Part shown: piece after piece, positions 5,982 to 8,081 of the stretch
Position numbering within the stretch: position 1 is the stretch's first letter
Layout of the letters: each line of letters starts with the position of its first letter
Assembly: GCA_900757295.1 (NCBI GenBank)
Contig: CAAENH010000118.1
Coordinates: 1 to 8,081, forward strand
DNA length: 8,081 nucleotides
Direction: 5' to 3'
From: Bacilli bacterium
Lineage (GTDB): Bacteria; Bacillota_I; Bacilli_A; RF39; UBA660
Notes under the pieces: generated by a model
The model's database searches: none
What the model was told of the DNA's origin: nothing
What the model saw: only the letters and a program-made list of their open reading frames with translations
Translations under genes and position numbers: made by a program

Positions 5982-7772
5982 ATGATATTAGGAATATCTG
6001 CTTTTTATCATGATTCTGCAGCATGTATAATTAAAGATGGTAAAATTCTTGTTGCAGCAAGTGAAGAAAGATTTACTAGAATAAAAAATGATAAATCATT
6101 TCCTAAAAATGCTATTAATTATTGTTTAAATTCACTTAATTTAAATATTAATGATTTAGAAAAAATTGTATTTTATGAAACAGAAATTATAAAATTAGAT
6201 CGAATATTAGTAACTATTCATAATAATATCCCTTTAAGTATAATTCAATTTTGTACCGCCTTTAAATCATTTTTATTTAATAACTTGTTTATTCAACAAA
6301 AATTAGAAAAAGAACTGGGAGTAAAAAAAGATATTTATTATACAACTCATCATCTTTCACATGCGGCAAGTGCCTTTTATCCTTCTAATTTTTCTAAAGC
6401 TGCTATATTAACAATTGATGGTGTAGGTGAATGGCAAACAACAACTATAGGTTATGGAGAAGATAATAAAATTACTATTGATGAAGAAATAAATTATCCT
6501 AATTCTTTAGGATTATTATATTCAGCATTTACTTATTTTACAGGATTTAAAGTAAATAGTGGAGAATATAAAATGATGGGTCTTGCTCCATATGGGGAAC
6601 CTAAATATAGTGAATTAATATTAAAAAAATTAGTTCATTTAAATAAAGATGGTTCGATAGTATTAAATCAAAAATATTTTAGTTATAACTATAGTTTAAA
6701 AATGATAAATCATAAATTTAATAAATTATTTAATTTAAAACCAAGAAAAAAACATCAAAAAATTACTCAAGAATACTGTGATATAGCAGCAAGTATTCAA
6801 GATGTAACAAATAGAATTATCTTAAAAATGTGTAATTATGTTTCTCATAAATATAAAACAAAAAATATTTGTCTTGCTGGTGGAGTAGCTTTAAATGTAG
6901 TAGCAATGGGTTATCTAGAAGAAAAAGGCTATAATATTTGGATTCAACCAGCAGCTAATGACTCAGGTGGAAGTATCGGCTGTGCTTTATATTATTACTA
7001 TCATGTTTTAAATAATAAAAGAACAGTTTCTAAAGATGATAAAATGAATAATGCTTATCTAGGATTTAATATATTAGATAATGATTTAAATGACGATCTA
7101 ATTTTAAAAAAATTAAACGCTAAATATAAAAAATTAAATCAAGAACAATTAGCTAAAGAAGTTGCTAAACTACTTAGTGAAAACAAATGTGTTGCTATAG
7201 CTAGAAACAGAGCTGAATTTGGCCCTAGAGCTTTAGGAAATAGATGTATTTTAGCTTCAGCTATAAATGAAGATACTCAAAAGAAATTAAACTTAAAAGT
7301 TAAGAAAAGAGAAAGTTTTAGACCATTTGCACCCATAGTATTAGAAAGCGATGCTAATCTATATTTTGAAAATATAAAACAATCAAAATATATGTTAAAA
7401 ACATACAAAGTAAAAAAAGAATTATTACTTAAAACAGAGGATACAAAAGATATAATAACTAAAGTTAATCAAAACAGATCAATTATTCCAGCTGTTACCC
7501 ATATTGATAATACAGCAAGAGTTCAAACAATAAATAAACAACAAAATGAATTTATTTATCAAATATTAACAAATTATAAAAAATTAACAAATCATAGTGT
7601 ACTAGTTAATACATCATTTAATGTTAGGGGAGAACCTATAGTAAATGATGTTAAAGACGCTTTTTATTGTTTCATGTCTACTGATATAGATTACTTAGTT
7701 ATAGGAAATAGACTATTAAAAAAACAAGATCAAATAGCAAAAATAAAGCAAAGGAAGTTTAAAGATGACTAA
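5982..7772 (+). CDS. NodU/TobZ-family O-carbamoyltransferase
   Basis: This 596-residue protein is full length for the family. Such enzymes activate carbamoyl phosphate with ATP in a Kae1/ASKHA-like domain to carbamoyl-adenylate, and transfer the carbamoyl group to a hydroxyl of a sugar or natural product (NodU on Nod factor, TobZ on tobramycin). Conserved segments seen: GISAFYHDSAACII (4-17), SEERFTRIKND (27-37), the metal-binding HHLSHAASAF (123-132), LTIDGVGEW (143-151), GEYKMMGLAPYG (194-205), LAGGVALN (298-305), AANDSGGSIG (324-333), then the C-terminal domain with FGPRALGNR (413-421), ESFRPFAP (444-451) and LVNTSFNVRGEP (541-552). All main signatures are intact and no membrane helix is seen, so it should be an active cytosolic enzyme. 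Its neighbours, a membrane SGNH hydrolase and an SxtJ-like protein, suggest a surface molecule rather than a secreted antibiotic. No biosynthetic enzymes for an acceptor are visible. Confidence 0.93.
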   Translation: MILGISAFYHDSAACIIKDGKILVAASEERFTRIKNDKSFPKNAINYCLNSLNLNINDLEKIVFYETEIIKLDRILVTIHNNIPLSIIQFCTAFKSFLFNNLFIQQKLEKELGVKKDIYYTTHHLSHAASAFYPSNFSKAAILTIDGVGEWQTTTIGYGEDNKITIDEEINYPNSLGLLYSAFTYFTGFKVNSGEYKMMGLAPYGEPKYSELILKKLVHLNKDGSIVLNQKYFSYNYSLKMINHKFNKLFNLKPRKKHQKITQEYCDIAASIQDVTNRIILKMCNYVSHKYKTKNICLAGGVALNVVAMGYLEEKGYNIWIQPAANDSGGSIGCALYYYYHVLNNKRTVSKDDKMNNAYLGFNILDNDLNDDLILKKLNAKYKKLNQEQLAKEVAKLLSENKCVAIARNRAEFGPRALGNRCILASAINEDTQKKLNLKVKKRESFRPFAPIVLESDANLYFENIKQSKYMLKTYKVKKELLLKTEDTKDIITKVNQNRSIIPAVTHIDNTARVQTINKQQNEFIYQILTNYKKLTNHSVLVNTSFNVRGEPIVNDVKDAFYCFMSTDIDYLVIGNRLLKKQDQIAKIKQRKFKDD

Positions 7773-8081
7773 TAAATTTTTAAAAAGTATATCAGAAAAA
7801 CAATTTAAAGAAGATTTAAAAGCATCAGTAATATTTAGTCAAACTTTAGGTTTAATAATAATACTATTAAGTGGCTATAAATTTTTAGTTTCTTCAAATA
7901 TTAAATTAGACAATTATTACATTATTTTAATGCTTATAGGTTTAGTAATATTCTCTCTAGGTTTAATATATCCATATATATTTTTTAAGCCTTTAAAAAT
8001 ATTAAATAAAATAACAAACTTAATTATAAACTTATTATGTACAATAATTTTTCTAATATTATATATAATATTTATAATTCC
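7765..8081 (+). CDS. SxtJ-like three-helix membrane protein (3' end outside window)
   Basis: ATG 7765 overlaps the carbamoyltransferase stop by 8 bases, with AAGGAAG (7751-7757) seven bases upstream. The visible 105 residues have three hydrophobic segments, about 21-41, 52-69 and 86-105. Between the second and third lies a Pro-Leu turn (PYIFFKPLKILNKI, 70-83), and a further Pro codon seems to begin at the cut. Small SxtJ-family proteins next to carbamoyltransferases have this plan: two helices, a P-L loop, then a helix running into a proline-containing end. The family is named after a saxitoxin-cluster gene and has no proven function. Only a few residues are probably missing. The assignment rests on topology, the loop and the neighbour; sequence identity cannot be judged by eye. 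Translational coupling suggests it works with the carbamoyltransferase, perhaps by bringing it to the membrane. Confidence 0.65.
   Translation, partial: MTNKFLKSISEKQFKEDLKASVIFSQTLGLIIILLSGYKFLVSSNIKLDNYYIILMLIGLVIFSLGLIYPYIFFKPLKILNKITNLIINLLCTIIFLILYIIFII

Noticed and set aside
1..8081. Reassigned TGA codon, as in mollicutes
   Set aside because: Tryptophans in the recognised genes are TGG, no in-frame TGA interrupts a conserved domain, and TGA ends the partial gene at 252-254.
1..8081. tRNA or rRNA genes, CRISPR arrays, insertion sequences, att sites
   Set aside because: Gaps between genes are about 115 bases or less and are filled by promoters and terminators. No regularly spaced repeats, transposase motifs or GC-rich cloverleaf segments were seen.

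Overview
The window is a very AT-rich stretch of bacterial chromosome. Every complete gene ends in TAA or TAG, the one TGA (252-254) ends the partial gene at the left edge, and tryptophan is written TGG, so the code looks standard. AAGGAGG-type ribosome sites, TTGaca/TATAAT promoters with extended -10 elements, a YugI-type S1 protein, a DUF1292 protein, a YutH-like protein and a class B sortase all point to Bacillota. The extreme AT content and tight packing suggest a small-genome, probably host-associated Bacilli lineage (RF39 or Erysipelotrichales-like). That placement is inference; no rRNA or other phylogenetic marker is present.

Layout. Left edge (1-254): the tail of an unrecognised gene. 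313-1275: a DUF1292-like protein with a long Pro/Thr/Val linker, driven by a clear extended -10 promoter and closed by a hairpin that contains its own stop codon. 1310-2242: a YutH/CotS-like kinase-fold protein, possibly translated from a leaderless mRNA. It converges on and overlaps by 14 bp a minus-strand NifU C-terminal-domain iron-sulfur scaffold (2229-2447). Back-to-back promoters at about 2469-2515 serve the NifU gene and a small S1-domain RNA-binding protein (2532-2882, YugI/GSP13/CvfD type). That gene converges on a minus-strand sortase (2894-4459) across 11 bp that share a bidirectional terminator.

Right half (4571-8081): after a second divergent promoter region comes a plus-strand operon of a membrane-anchored SGNH/GDSL-type hydrolase, a NodU/TobZ-family O-carbamoyltransferase and a three-helix membrane protein resembling the SxtJ family, cut by the window edge. 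The last two genes overlap by 8 bp. Carbamoyltransferase, SxtJ-like and SGNH genes are known to travel together in other bacteria with no established function. This operon is the best candidate here for an under-described system, plausibly one that modifies a surface glycan or another envelope molecule.

The second unusual item is the sortase. It has the expected extracellular catalytic domain (His414, Cys506, Arg513) but carries about 275 extra residues on the cytoplasmic side of its single membrane helix. No RNA genes, CRISPR arrays, insertion sequences or att sites were seen, and no gap between genes exceeds about 115 bases.
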